A stretch of DNA of 64,000 bases from Bicyclus anynana (GCF_947172395.1 NC_069109.1:7217224-7281223), one strand, 5' to 3'. Counted from the stretch's first letter, positions 9,253 to 21,118 are shown. The notes: generated by a model not told the origin, from the letters alone. Program-made: numbers and translations.

Positions 9253-12200
9253 CTAGTTGGGTCTGTACCCCTTCAACTTGTCCTTATTGGTGCCAAAGAA
9301 GAGGTCCCAGAATGCCATCCGCTGGTGGTAGGGGCGCGCGCCCAGTGTCAGCTCGCTGTCTATGTTGAGGTACCAGTAGGTCTGTTGGGTGATCGGTGAC
9401 CACTTCACGGGTAGTAGATCGGACGTCTCGGGTGTTGGATCTCTGGGGAACATCATTTTGATGAGACTTTGTTACATTAATAGTTATCATTTCAAAGTTT
9501 ATTTGAATGTTTAAGTCTTCCTAATCACTCAAATAAACCGACAAATGTTTTTGTAACGTCTCGATAGCTTTTAACCCCTAACGCAAAAAGAGAGGTGTTA
9601 TAAGTTTGACGTGTCTGCCTGTTTGTCTGTCTGTGATACCATAACTCCCGAACGGATGAAGCGATTTCAATTTATGTGTTTCTAGACATATTTGATGAAA
9701 ATCGGTTGAGCCGTTTAAGTTGTGAGGGGTGAAGTGAGGGAAAAAATTATAATAGTGGGTAATTGTGCAAGCCAAGAGGGCGCCGCGAAAAACCTAATAA
9801 CAAAAGCGATGTCGTGAGTGTGGTTTGCGAGACAAAAATGTGAGGTTGTTGAAAAAAAGAGAAAAAAGAACAAGGTTTCGATTCTGTCCCTAACAGCTGA
9901 TGTCAACTTCGCATCTCGCAAACTTCAGTCCCGTCGTGACTACGATTCATGCAACTGGGTCGTAATATCGACATTAAAAATCTCGTCGTTTTATCGTGGT
10001 ATGCACCCGTTTAAATAATATTCGTAAAATCTACCCCTATCTAAGCCCTTGGTTACCTAGATATGCCACTGGTTAAAATTCTAAAATCAAAATTAATAAT
10101 TACCCATATTTAACAAAGTTCGTCCACAGAGCAGTGATCCGTTCTATCACCAATTGATCCTCAGCAGATGGCGCCTGAGTCTCAGTAGTCAAATCATATA
10201 AGTAACCCAATTCATCAGCATGAGCCGCACCCGGTATAGTCACATTCAGACGTTTCTTCACAAAGTTCCTACCACCACTATATGAAAACACGTATTGAAA
10301 TACATTATTCGCACCACTATCTAAGTACCTCTTTAAACTCTGCTGAATTGGATATGCGAAATCATAATCCGATTGGAAATCTGTGAGGTTATCTTTCAAC
10401 GCTTCATTGAATACTTCGTCGCCTATGTAAAATCTTCTAACTATATCTTCCATTGATTTAAAATTATCATCGTATATAAATCTCTGTTGTAACGATTCTT
10501 CGAAAACGTTGTTAAGCTTTGCGAATTGATCTGCTTGTAACAAATTGTATTTAAACAATTGTTCTTTGTTATTGAATCCTACTAGCGCGTTTATGTTTTT
10601 AGCTTTAGGCATAGCAAGATTTAGTGGATGATCTGTTATAATGTTGTCTATATTATCAAATTCCTTTTCAATACACGGTCTACTTTTGATACCAAGTGCT
10701 GTTGTCGCAGCTATTACTAAATGAGCATCTGTTTTAGCAAGGAATGCTACAGCGTCGTTAATATTTTGTGTTTCAAAGCCCAATTGTGCTGCAATCTTCA
10801 ATGGTTTGTCCTTCTCGTCTTCTTCTAGAAGTCCTGGTAGGTAGGTTGTCCCGCTCTGTGTTATCGCCTGGTTGAACAGCTTCTCGTGTTGTGATAGGAG
10901 ATGGTATTCCACTGAAGCGCCGCCTGCGCTCTCTCCCATGACTGTGACCTGTATAAATCACATTAATATTATAAAGGCTAATGTTTACGTGTGCTTGTAA
11001 TTGTGTATGTTTCTCCCCGACCGAAATATAATCGAATTCAAAATCACAAAAAAAGACTAAAAAAAGCGAATCATTACATCGTATGTAATGCTACCTTCTG
11101 ATCACTTTGAAGGCGGTGCGAACACAGTGATGCATTAACTCAAGCCGATTGAATAATATCCTTCATAAAGTTCTAGGATTTTCTGGCAGTTCTTTCCCGA
11201 GGTTCTTTTAGAAAGGGCTTTAATTTATACGCAAATGTTACTCCCCGATAATGTAGCTTTCCATTGGTGAGCGTATTCTCAAAACAATTTAGCGGTTTAA
11301 GCGTCATACAAACAAACAATTTCACATTGCAAATATGCAATATATTAGCAGATCTCACTCGGTTTCAAATTCCCGTGGGAATACATACAATTCTATAGTA
11401 ATATATTGCTAATAATGTAGTTTTTCCATTGGTGAAAGAGTTTTTTAATCGCTCCAGTGGTTTCAGAGCCTATTCAATACAAACCAACAAACAATGAAAT
11501 CCTATTTATAATATTAGTACAGGTTAGTTAGGATATTAAATGCTAAAAAATACTATGTACCTTGTCGGGGTCTCCACCGAATGAGGCTATGTTGTCTCTA
11601 ACCCACCGCAGCGCTAAGACCTGGTCCTTCAGACCCTGGTTGCCGGGTATCTCGGGCGTGTCGAGGCAGAAGAACCCGTACGGACCCACTCTATAGTTGA
11701 TGGCTACCAGGATAACGTCATGTCTGACCAGGTATTTAGGACCGTAGATAGACCTGTATAATATACATATATATTTTTTAATTTTTTAGTGAGAAAAGAC
11801 TGTGTACTATGTACGTAATAGTTCAATAGGCGGGGATCGAACCTACGACCTTTCGACGATGAGTCCGGCCACATTACCGATGAGCTATTGAGTCAAAGTT
11901 ATTTGACTCAATAGCTCATCGGTAATGTTAATAATTGACTGCGATCGTTACGTTACGTTTTTCTTTTTGGGATTCAGTATCCAAACGTGATATTTTAGCC
12001 ATTTTTATAGCCGGTAGAGAATATTACGAGCGTGAGTCCGATTCACACTTGGCCGGTTTTTAATAAAAAAAGAAGGAGGTCCCCAATTTGACGCGCATTT
12101 TTGTTCATTTTATGTTTGATAACTTCCTCATTTATTAACCAACTTGCGGACGCCCGCGACTTCGTCAGCGTGGAATCCAGCTTTTCACAAATCCCGCGGG

Positions 12201-14024
12201 AACCATGGATTTTTCCGGGATGAAAAGTAGCCTATGTGTTAATCCAGAGTAAAATCTATTTCCATTCCAAATTTCAGCCAAATCGCTTCAGTAGTTCAGC
12301 GTAAAAGAGGAACAAACATACTTACACACTTACACACAAACTTTCGCCTTTATAATATTAGTGTGATGTGATTTCAGTATTTTTGTGAGAAAATCAAAAT
12401 GACTGAAACTGAATTGCCCATAGAAAGGTGGTTCACCGTCTTCAAAACTGTCAATAAAAACGACGTAAGGAGATACGAGGGTATTTTTCGCTTTTAGAAT
12501 AATGCACATTTGAAGTCGGTTCAATTTTTTTGTTAAAAAAAAATACGTAGTAGCGGTAAGCTATTTGCGTGTTCGCTGCGAAACGAGGTCAATTGACCTC
12601 GTAAAAGTTACGAGGTCTATATACCTCGTTCCGCACCACAGAAAGTTTTAGTACGAGGTCAAAAAACCTCGGACCGCACCGCGGGAAAGTACAGAAAGTT
12701 CAGTGCCGCAGCGAACGTGTTAAATATAAAAAAAGAAAAAATTCTCACCGGCTAGTGTAACCAATGGTGAATCCCCCGCCATGTATCCACACGAGCACGG
12801 GCAGCCTGTTCCTGGAGCTTGCTCTGTTGGGCACGTACACGTTGAGCTGCAGGCAGTCCAGCGAGCCCACGATGGTGTTCTGGTACTCCTCCACTTGTGG
12901 GCAGACGTTGGAGTCCTCCACGGCGTCGAACACTCCGTCGAACTTCGACTGCGGTATTGAAGCCTGGGGGACGATGTACATTGTTGATTGTTTCACGATC
13001 TACGTGACGCAGTGAACTTACAAGACCGAGGTCCTGGGTTCGATCCTCCGCTGGGTCGAGGTTTCCTTAATTGGTTTGGTCTAGCTGGTGCCGTGGCTAG
13101 TTACCATCTTTCCGTCAAAGGCTACCGCCAAGTGATTTAGCGTTTCTGTACGATGTAGTGTAGAAATCGAAAGGGGTGTGGATTTTCTTCCTACTGACAA
13201 GTTAGGCTGCTGTTTTTTTTTTATTCTTTACAAGTTAGCTCTTAACTACAATCTCACCTGATGGTAAGTGATCTAAGATGGATGCGGGCTAACTTGTTAG
13301 GAGGACGATGAAAATCCACACCCCTTTCAGTTTCTACACGGCATCGTACCGGAACGCTAAATCGCTTGGCGGTACGTCTTTGCGGGTAGGGTGGTAACTA
13401 GCCACGGCCGAAGCCTCCCACCAGCCGAAAATGCTTCCATGTGCATTATAACTTACCATCAGTTGAGATTGTACCATCAGTTGAGATTGTATTTTTATAA
13501 TATGATCAATATTCCCGTGAAAGACTGTGCCAGGAGTGGGTACGACAATAGATCAACGGGGTGGGGATCGAACCACCACCAATAGGTGATGTGTCCAACC
13601 GCTCTTACCGTTGAGCTATTGAGGTTATTTTATAACTTGTAAAGAATAAAAAAAGAGAATTTGACGACCCTAGGTAGATTTTCAAAAAACCTGATCAACA
13701 AAATCATTTTTTTTTTGAGATAATACTTAAGTCACTTTTGATATTATCATGGCTTTAATCTCTTAAAATGCATAAGTGATTACGCCCTCCGAATCAATCC
13801 TACTCAAAGGGGGGTAATAAATACACAAATACGCAAAGAAGTCTCACCCCAAAAGGGTTGTCCTCCTGTACAGTCGCGTACGGTATCCCTAGGAACATGG
13901 AGTACTCGCCATCATCAGCTCGCAGCCCGCGGATGAGGCCCGCCGGCGCGTCCACCAGGGGGTCCAGCCTCACCAGGCCCCGCGCGGACCCCAGGGTCAA
14001 CAGAACCGCTGCCACAACCCACAT
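9253..14024 (-). CDS. secreted carboxylesterase, gene 1 (5 exons, 539 aa)
   Basis: Alpha/beta-hydrolase of the type-B carboxylesterase family; hydrolyses ester bonds, natural substrate unknown. Exons (minus): 14024-13848, 12963-12749, 11753-11561, 10948-10104, 9442-9253. All junctions are GT-AG and the phases sum to 540 codons with TAG. Start is the ATG at 14024, opening a hydrophobic signal peptide (MWVVAAVLLTLGSARG). Oxyanion motif HGGG is at 120-123, nucleophile Ser202 in GESAG, acid Glu324 in GFNNKEQ, His438 in AAHADE. No C-terminal HDEL/KDEL or anchor, so secretion is inferred. The nucleophile context is GESAG, not the GQSAG usual in juvenile hormone esterase. Length is normal for the family. 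Glu324 is followed by Gln where Gly is usual. A SINE pair, a foldback hairpin and other repeats fill its introns. Confidence 0.93.
9560..10020. repeat. repeat-derived sequence in intron 4 of gene 1
   Basis: 9560-9730 carries phrases common to dispersed lepidopteran elements (CATAACTCCCGAACGGATGAAGC, GAAAATCGGTTGAGCCG). The following GC-richer 9775-9975 block has an open plus-strand frame but no recognisable protein and no splice context. Confidence 0.4.
11825..11930. repeat. tRNA-like SINE head ending in a perfect 58 nt hairpin
   Basis: A tRNA-like sequence in reverse orientation (GGGGATCGAACCTACGACC, GATGAGCTATTGAG) runs into its own exact inverse. The 27 nt arm 11871-11897 is repeated inverted at 11902-11928 with a 4 nt loop. 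It lies in intron 2 of gene 1. Confidence 0.85.
12148..12365 (+). mobile_element. family D retroposon copy (GGACGCCCGCGACTTCGTC)
   Basis: Begins GCGGACGCCCGCGACTTCGTC and contains AATCCCGCGGGAACCATGG and TCCATTCCAAATTTCAGCCAAATCG. It ends TTTCGCCTTTATAATATTAGTG. Other copies are at 20811-21118, 19741-19950 (inverted) and 63300-63612 (inverted). Confidence 0.75.
12566..12721. mobile_element. small terminal-inverted-repeat element with three palindromic cassettes
   Basis: Ends are near-inverted copies (TGCGTGTTCGCTGCG at 12566, CGCAGCGAACGTGTT ending 12721). Inside are three 18 nt palindromes of the form CGAGGT(N6)ACCTCG at 12584, 12611 and 12654. It lies in intron 2 of gene 1 and is related to the palindrome at 1621. 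Confidence 0.65.
13011..13206 (+). mobile_element. SINE family A copy, A-box end missing
   Basis: Plus orientation with B-box (GGTCCTGGGTTCGATCC) and body to TCCTACTGACAAGTTAGG. It lies in intron 1 of gene 1, head to head with the next copy. Confidence 0.75.
13220..13430 (-). mobile_element. SINE family A copy, inverted relative to its neighbour
   Basis: Reverse body from TTCTTTACAAGTTAGCTC to GAAGCCTCCCACCAGCC. With the preceding plus copy it makes an inverted pair that could fold in the transcript. Confidence 0.75.
13535..13625 (-). mobile_element. third tRNA-headed repeat (head only)
   Basis: Reverse orientation: GGGGATCGAACCACCACC and AACCGCTCTTACCGTTGAGCTATTGAG. Other copies are at about 24850-24912 (reverse) and 37928-38003 (plus). 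It does not have the arms of a functional tRNA. Confidence 0.6.
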
Positions 14025-14164
14025 GTTACTACCTCGGGACTTAGGACCCGTGTGATCAGATATTACAATTGTTAGATAAGTTATCGATATCTATAGATTG
14101 CAGAACTTGAGAGCAGATGATATGCTGTTTGATAATACCGACAGATTGTAGATGTTTTTATCAT

Positions 14165-14462
14165 ACTTAATATTATAAATGTGAAAGTGTGTGTGTCTGT
14201 TTTTATGTCCGTCTTTCACGGCAAAACGGAGCGACGAATTGACGTGATTTTTTCAAGTGGAGATAGATGTAAGAATGGAGAGTGACATAGGCTACTTTTT
14301 GTCTCTTTCTAACCCTCCACTTCCCTATAATAGGGGATGGAAGTTTGTATTAAGTACTTCTAGTACTCTTAGTATTTGTGACTATTTTAGGGTAGGGTAT
14401 GGTAGGGATAGGGAATACATGCACATAAGTCAAAGCGAAGCTTGACCGGTTCCGCTAGTATA
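14165..14462 (-). mobile_element. short non-autonomous repeat with GTAGGG tract
   Basis: From AATATTATAAATGTGAAAGTGTG to GACCGGTTCCGCTAGT. An inverted relative lies at 25168-25450. Confidence 0.6.
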
Positions 14463-14559
14463 GAATATCTGCCATATCTGTTTTTAGGGTTCCGTGTCTC
14501 AAAAGTTATTCATAATCGATGAGAATGACACCTCAGTATCATATACCAAAATGTATAAT

Positions 14560-14817
14560 ATAAAAATGAATCGCAAAATGCGTTGCTAAGCGCATAACTC
14601 AACAACGCCGGGACTGATTTGGCCAATTCTTTTTTTTAAATGTTCGTGGAAGTTCTAGGATGGCTTTTACGGCGAGAAAATTTCGAATAATTGCCGGAAA
14701 AACCATAAAAATAGCCCTTTTCTTTTTCCCATACAAATGTTTTCTAACTAAAGCGTAATCAATTTGAGCTTTATTGTTATTATATAAAGTTCATATTAAT
14801 AATAATTAGAAAACGGG
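14560..14817 (-). mobile_element. host element of the LINE insertion, left part
   Basis: AACTCAACAACGCCGGGACTGATTTGGCCAATTC and the following sequence match the repeat at about 8275-8345. Its right part with GTAGGG tract and GACGAAGTCGCGGGTGTCCGCT resumes at 19397. Confidence 0.65.
14806..14817. repeat. 12 bp target-site duplication, left
   Basis: TTAGAAAACGGG, identical to 19385-19396 on the other side of the LINE. Confidence 0.85.
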
Positions 14818-15390
14818 AGGGAGGACAGGTGGCGCTGTCTGTATCAACACTAGGCTCCGTATAAAAAAATACTTAAAAATAGAATATCAAGTACTTTTCG
14901 CATAAAAATAAGTTTATCGTGTGTAAAAGAGTGACTTACCTATGTGAGAACGTTATCTAAGCTGGATTTGTGTGTTAAGTGAAAAATAGACAATAAAACT
15001 TTGTAAACCATACCCGTTTAAATAGTGGATAAACAGTGCAAAAATCAATGAACTTTAAGGACTAAGAGTGGATTAAGTGAGTTTTTCTTGTTATGAACTT
15101 AAAAAGGTTGGATAATACATAAAAAGTGTTATTTATAAAAACGTTTTATAAACAAACAAATGAAAAAATCACAGTTTGTAATAACGGTAAAAACGAAAAA
15201 TTACAAGTTGCGACACCTACTGGAGTTCATTGTAACTACAAAGATAGATCACAAACACTGAGCAAGTAGTACAAGAAATTGTCAACAGATGTCACTCACC
15301 TCACCGATAGCTGTCACTTAAAATTTAATTAAATAAACTGCCGATTGCTGATTAGTCGAGAGTGCATACACACTATACATATTCATAAAA

Positions 15391-16179
15391 ATGGAAGAAA
15401 TGATGAAAGTACTTATGGAAATACGGGAAGATATGCGGTGCCAAAAGCAGGAAATAAATAGAGTTCAAGATAATTTGAAAAAACTAAATGAAAATATATC
15501 TCTAAAATTCGAAAGCATGGAATTAAAAACAAAAGAACTGGAAGAAAAAATTGAAGATCAACAGACATGTCTGGACAGAATGGAACAACAGCTTAAAAGA
15601 AGAAATATAGTATTTTTCGGACTAGAAGAAAGTGAAAAGTGTTACAGTGACTTAGAAGACATTGTATTAAAGTTATTGAACAACACTATGAAAATAAGTT
15701 GCGATAAAAGAGACGTTGAATTAGTCAGAAGATTGGGAAAAAGAAATGAAAACACTAGGCCTGTGGTGTTATCGGTTACTACGATGGGCTTAAAAATACA
15801 AATTCTAAGAAATAAAAATTTACTAAAGGATTCGTGCATTTACTTAAAAGAAGACTTTACGTCTAAAGTCCTCCAAAAAAGAAAGGAACTGCACGATGAA
15901 TTTATTTCTAGAAAACAGCAAGGAGAAAATATAATAATGAGATATGATAAAATAATATCACTGGATAATAAGTACTCTACCAAACATAGAGTCAAATCTA
16001 ATCAAAAGAGTCCAAAAATGCGAAATAATATAAAAAAACTATATTCTTCTCCAGCTAGAATTTCAAAAGTATCGGAAGGTTTTTCATCAAAACCGGCCAT
16101 GTCGAAGTACCTGATTTATTCAAATAGGAACACAAACAACTCATCAGATCTGCAGCAAAATAAAAATGTTAATATATAG
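15391..16179 (+). CDS. LINE ORF1 protein (coiled coil + RNA-binding-like domain, 262 aa)
   Basis: Starts at ATG 15391 and ends TAG. The first ~70 residues are heptad-rich and charged, a probable coiled coil for trimerisation or dimerisation. They are followed by RRNIVFFGLEE and VELVRRLGKRN around residues 69-120, a pattern like the RRM/trans-phosphate region of L1-type ORF1 proteins. The C-terminus is basic. Likely role: nucleic-acid chaperone packaging the element RNA. Domain naming is inference from pattern. The frame is intact. Confidence 0.8.
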   Translation: MEEMMKVLMEIREDMRCQKQEINRVQDNLKKLNENISLKFESMELKTKELEEKIEDQQTCLDRMEQQLKRRNIVFFGLEESEKCYSDLEDIVLKLLNNTMKISCDKRDVELVRRLGKRNENTRPVVLSVTTMGLKIQILRNKNLLKDSCIYLKEDFTSKVLQKRKELHDEFISRKQQGENIIMRYDKIISLDNKYSTKHRVKSNQKSPKMRNNIKKLYSSPARISKVSEGFSSKPAMSKYLIYSNRNTNNSSDLQQNKNVNI

Positions 16180-16263
16180 CAACTACCACCCCCCTCTCGT
16201 AACGTAAAAATACAACAACCACTATCAGAACACCGTACTTATCTTCCAAGCCGGCTGGTCACC

Positions 16264-19164
16264 GTGGAAGATCATGACCAAAACCCTCCAAAGAACCCTT
16301 TAAAAAATGAAATAACCCCAGAAAAATCGCTATACATTTTGACATACAACGCTAAAACACTCTCATCATATGAGCGTTTGATAGAGCTAAATGAAGCTCT
16401 CAAAGAAATTAAATGCGACATAATAGGATTGGCTGAAACAAGACGCCTTGGAAATAAAATCGAAGAGTATGAAAACTTCATTTTCTGTTACACTGGTCAC
16501 ACACCTGGAAAATATGGCATAGGTTTTATAGTTAAATACCATCTTAAAAATAATTTAGAAAGTTACCTCGGCCTTTCTGAAAGAGTAGCCATATTGAATC
16601 TAAAATTCGAGAGCACCAGCTTATCCATCATCCAAGTCTATGCCCCTACTGCACAAGCCAGCGATGACGAAATTGATAACTTTTATGTGACAGTGAATAG
16701 GGCAATAGAACTGGCGCATAAAGACTTCATACTGATGGGCGACCTAAATGCTAAAATTGGGATACCAAAAACTGAAGAACATTTAATAACGAAAGCACAC
16801 GGATATGGAATCAGAAACGAGAGAGGACAAAGATTAATCGACTTCGCCACTGAAAACAAACTGTAAATTTTGAACACATTCTTCAAAAAAAAACCAAAAA
16901 ATAAATGGACTTGGCTATCACCGGATGGAGTCACCAAAAATGAAATCGATTTTGTCCTGTCAAATCGACCTCGTCTATTTAAAAACATAGAAGTGCTAAA
17001 TATTAATTATCCTTCGGATCACAGGCCAGTAAGAGCTACAATATCATATGATACACATTTCAAAATAAGTAGAACAAAGTATTCTAACTGCCAACATACC
17101 ACAATAACAAGCGAAGAGGAAATCACCAATTTCAAAGAATACTTAAACTTCTACATATCGAACGATAAAACATTTACTGAGTCTACTGTCCCAGTCCAGA
17201 AACATTACGATAACTTAATCAGAATAATCACCTCAAGCCTGCAAAACTCCCGAGCAACACAAACCCCAAAGAAAGTCCACAAAATATTTTCAGAGCATAC
17301 GCTAACACTTTTTAAAAGAAGACAGGACCTGCAAAAAAGTTCAAATAAAACTAGAGCAACAAGAAACGAAATTTCGGCGCTCTACAAGCTTGTCAACAGA
17401 TATATAAAAAAAGATTACGCCAACTACAGATATAAAACTATAGAAAAACATTTACGCCAAACTGGAAGCACAAAAAAGGCATTCAAAGAGCTGAAACCAA
17501 ATAAAACCTGGATCGAAAAGCTAAAAAAGGGCGAAACCACCAAAAACAACCGCTGCGACATCATTAGCATAGCGACAGAGTTCTATAGGAATCTTTACAG
17601 TACAAAAGAGCCAGAATATACTAGCCATGAGAGCTTAAATAATAACAGCGGTGACAACATACTAAAAATACCACAAATTGAAGAAAATGACGTCATTGCG
17701 GCACTGAACAAATTGAAGCTAGACAAAAGCCCAGGCTCAGACAACCTAACAAACGAGACTTTAAAGATAGCTGGTCCAATATTAGCTAAACCATTTACTA
17801 ATTTATTTAACTCTATCTTCAAATCTGGCGAGACACCCACTCAATGGTCTGAATCCAACATAACTCTATTATACAAAAAAGGCGATCCGAAGGATATTGG
17901 GAACTATAGACCTATAAGTCTGCTGCCAAGCGTATATAAGCTATTTTCTACAATCCTGACCAAAAAAATTAGCTCTACATTAGAAACAAGACAACCAGTG
18001 GAACAAGCAGGATTTAGAAAAGGCTTCTCTACCATCGACCATATCCACACACTCGAACTTCTCATAGAGAAATATCAAGAGAGAAATAGACCACTGTACT
18101 TAGCATATATCGATTACAAAAAAGCATTCGACTCCGTGTCACACAGTTATATCTGGGAAACTCTAGCAACACAGAATGTGGAAAACGAATATATAAAAGT
18201 AATCAAAAGTATATACAGGAAGAGTAAAAGCAGAGTTAAACTAGAAACGGCAGGTCCTTGGTTCCCTGTAAAGAGAGGCGTAAGACAGGGGGACCCGCTC
18301 TCTCCTATACTGTTTATAGCCACATTAGAGTCTATAATAAGCAAGCTTGACTGGAATGATTGCGGTATTAAAGTAAAAACGAATTATCTAAGTCACCTAC
18401 GTTTCGCCGACGACTTGGTGCTAATATCAGAGAACGGAAATGAACTACAACGCATGGTAGAGTCACTAAATAAAGCTAGCAAGCTCGCCGGGCTAGAAAT
18501 GAACCTCACTAAAACTATGGTAATGACCAACAGCACCAAGGTACAAATATATGTCGATAACGAGCTTCTCCAGTATACCGAAAAATACATCTACCTAGGC
18601 AAGCAAATAAGCTTCGACAAACTAAACAGCTACCAGGAGGTAGAGCGCAGGGCCCAGTTAACATGGAATAAGTACTGGAGCTTTAAAGAAATATTTAAGA
18701 GCAACATGCCAACCAAGCTGAAGACTAAGGTCATGAATTCTTGCCTTATACCATGCCTAACCTATGCTTGTCAGACATGGAAGTTTAACAAAAACATCAT
18801 AAATAAAATTATAACATGCCAACGAGGAATGGAGCGGAGCATGCTAAACATAAAAAGAATAAATAAAATAAGACATACTAAAATACGCAACCTCACAAAA
18901 GCAACAGACGGCCTAGCTCAAGCTCTAGCATTAAAATGGAAGTGGGCAGGACACATAGCTCGTCTGCAAGATCAAAGATGGACAAAAAGAGTGACAGAGT
19001 GGAGGGGGCCAGTGGGCAAAAGAAAGAAAGGGAGACCTTGCAACAGATGGGAGGATGAAATAAAACGCGCAACGGGTCCAAACTGGATACAAATAGCGCA
19101 ATCCAGAGAAAACTGGCACAATTTGGAGGAGGCCTTTACCCGCAGAGGGGTTCCTACAGAATAG
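16264..19164 (+). pseudogene. LINE ORF2: APE endonuclease + reverse transcriptase with one nonsense codon
   Basis: One continuous frame of 967 codons broken only by TAA at 16864-16866 (codon 201), inside the endonuclease domain. Endonuclease motifs: AETRR (58-61), VYAPT (125-129), GDLNAK (159-164), then after the stop SDHRPV near 251. RT motifs follow: NYRPISLL, AYIDYKKAFDSV, RGVRQGDPLSP, and the active-site box FADD at about codons 714-717. The C-terminal GRPCNRWEDEIKRATG tail closes it. The stop is visible directly; whether readthrough or a suppressor rescues it cannot be told. All RT key residues are present. The in-frame TTG at 16870 is not a believable separate start. Confidence 0.9.
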
Positions 19165-19174
19165 TTGCAATATA

Positions 19175-19177
<3 letters not shown>

Positions 19178-19245
<68 letters not shown>
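19178..19245 (+). repeat. poly-A tract in the LINE 3'UTR
   Basis: About 68 bases, almost all A, upstream of the last ~140 bp of the element. It is probably an expanded internal A-run, since the target duplication lies beyond it. Confidence 0.85.
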
Positions 19246-19248
<3 letters not shown>

Positions 19249-19384
19249 TTAAAAGCACTAACTATTAAATAATAATCATCTACTTTTTGATACTAACACA
19301 ATTAAACTAAACTCAACTTAACCAAACCTTGTAAACTAGTACTTCTGTAGGAAATAAATGGCTTTTTTATTTTATTTATTTATT

Positions 19385-19396
19385 TTAGAAAACGGG
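19385..19396. repeat. 12 bp target-site duplication, right
   Basis: TTAGAAAACGGG, matching 14806-14817. Confidence 0.85.
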
Positions 19397-19502
19397 GTAG
19401 CGGTAGGGTAGGGGTAGTTGAAAGTTTACATCGAGTTTCACGCAGACGAAGTCGCGGGTGTCCGCTTATATATATATAATTATAAAGAGCTAAAGTTTTT
19501 GG

Positions 19503-19737
19503 CGTTGTTGTTGTCCTGGATTCGATCCCCAACTTGGCTGATTGAGGTTTCTTTAATTGGTCCAGGTCTGACTAGTAGCTTCGGCCGTGGCTAGTTACCA
19601 TTCTACGGCAAAGACTTACCGCCAAGCGATTTGGCGTTCCGGTACGATAACGTGTAGAAACAAGTTAGCCCGCTTCCATCTTAGATTGCATCATCACTTA
19701 ATACCATCAGACGAGATTGTAGTCAAAGGTTAACTTG
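19503..19737 (+). mobile_element. SINE family A copy
   Basis: Plus orientation from the B-box (GGATTCGATCCCCAAC) to GTAGTCAAAGGTTAACTTGTCC. Confidence 0.7.
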
Positions 19738-19740
19738 TCC

Positions 19741-19950
19741 TATCCTAACTTGAAATTTTGTATAGATGTTTGCTTGGATGTTTGTTACACTTTAACGCCG
19801 CAACAACTGAACCGATTTGGCAGAAATTTGGAATGGAAATAAAATCTGGATTAACACATAGACTTCATTCCGGAAAAATCCATGGTTCCCGAAGGATTTG
19901 TGAAAAACCAAATTCCACGCGCACGAAGACGCGGGCATCCGCTAGTAAAG
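19741..19950 (-). mobile_element. family D retroposon copy, inverted
   Basis: Contains CCGATTTGGCAGAAATTTGG, AATCCATGGTTCCCG and ends CGCGGGCATCCGCTAGT. Confidence 0.7.
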
Positions 19951-20810
19951 TCTGTTAGTAAAGAATAAAAAAAAGTTATAGACGGAGTCGGGAGCGTCGA
20001 CCTGTAATCACTCGTGATACGGTGAAACATTTTTTAAATGTCAAATTGGAAATTAAAACTCATTACAAACAGTAGTGTTTTAATCACCCACTAGATGGCG
20101 CCAATTGTAACTTGAATCGCGCTAGCATTGTGTTACTTTGAAATGGTTAATAAGCTGATTATGTTATACCTTTGTATACAAATGATCTGTCGCTCGTCAA
20201 ATTTGTTTAAACAATACGGTTATTATTTTTGTAGGAAAGTATGTACCTGTTGCAAAGCAGGTTAATACTTTCTTGTGTAATGTTACTGTACTCACAGGGC
20301 TATAAGGGCATAGTGCTTTAAGTTCTGTATGTACTCTAGTATTTAATTACTTATTTGTAATTAACAGCGTTTAACAAAATATGTACAAAAAATATAAAAT
20401 AAACAATAATAAGGCCACATACAGTTACAAAGAAAGTTACAATATAAAGTAGGCATAAAAAGTGAAAATGAAAAATAATTTTTAAAAGAAATGATAGTGA
20501 ATAAAAAAAAATATTATTAAGTTAATCACATATAAGAAAAATAGTACAAAATTTATTTAAAAATTCGCAAGTTGAATGTAAGTGAATGAGCGTGAGAGAG
20601 TGTGTGTGAGTCAGTGTGTGTGTGTGTGTGCGTGTGTCTAGGAGCATGAGAAAGAGAATGGACGTGTGTGTGGGTGTGAGAATTGGTGCATATATTAGTT
20701 AGGTTTATTGAGTTTGGTGTGTGTTTTTCTGAAAGCGTTTGTTCGTTGAGGTGTTATTGTCTTCGGTGTAAAGTGATAATTTCTTTTTTTAACTGATTTT
20801 ATATAGTACT
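19951..20810. other. AT-rich intergenic spacer with GT microsatellite
   Basis: 20588-20690 is a GT/GA-rich microsatellite (GTGTGTGTGTGTGTGCGTGTG). Otherwise no exon or repeat boundary seen. Confidence 0.5.
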
Positions 20811-21118
20811 AGCGGACGCCCGCGACTTCGTCCGCGTAAATTTCGATGTCAACTTTACTACTACCCACTGTAAAGGGCAAATCTTATCTCCATAATATCC
20901 TTGTGATTATTAAATAATTTATTTTAATAAGGATTAAAGTTTAGTTGTATAAATAACACAAATCCCGCGGGAACCATGGATTTTTTCGGGACGAAAAGTA
21001 GCGTATGTGTTAATCCAGAGTAAAATCTATTTCCATTCCAAATTTCAGCCAAATCGCTTCAGTAGTTCAGCGTAAAAGAGGAGCAAACATACTTACACAC
21101 AAACTTTCGCCTGTATAA
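20811..21118 (+). mobile_element. family D retroposon copy
   Basis: Starts CTAGCGGACGCCCGCGACTTC. Its 20835-20960 segment (ATGTCAACTTTACTACTACCC then CTGTAAAGGGCAAATC) is shared with the split copy at 47523-48365. Confidence 0.75.

Larger units (their letters stand above)
14818..19384 (+). mobile_element. full-length RTE-like LINE, recently inserted
   Basis: About 4.57 kb: a 570 bp 5'UTR, ORF1, an 84 bp gap, ORF2, then a 3'UTR with a long A-tract (19178-19245) and a TTTATT-rich 3' end. It is flanked by a perfect 12 bp duplication and is inserted within an older repeat. The clade call rests on the APE endonuclease-RT order and the C-terminal WAGHIAR / GRPCNRW signature. A related two-ORF clade is possible. 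Confidence 0.85.

Noticed and set aside
16870..19164. A separate reverse-transcriptase gene starting at TTG 16870
   Set aside because: Same frame as the preceding endonuclease part, separated by one stop codon; it is one broken ORF2.
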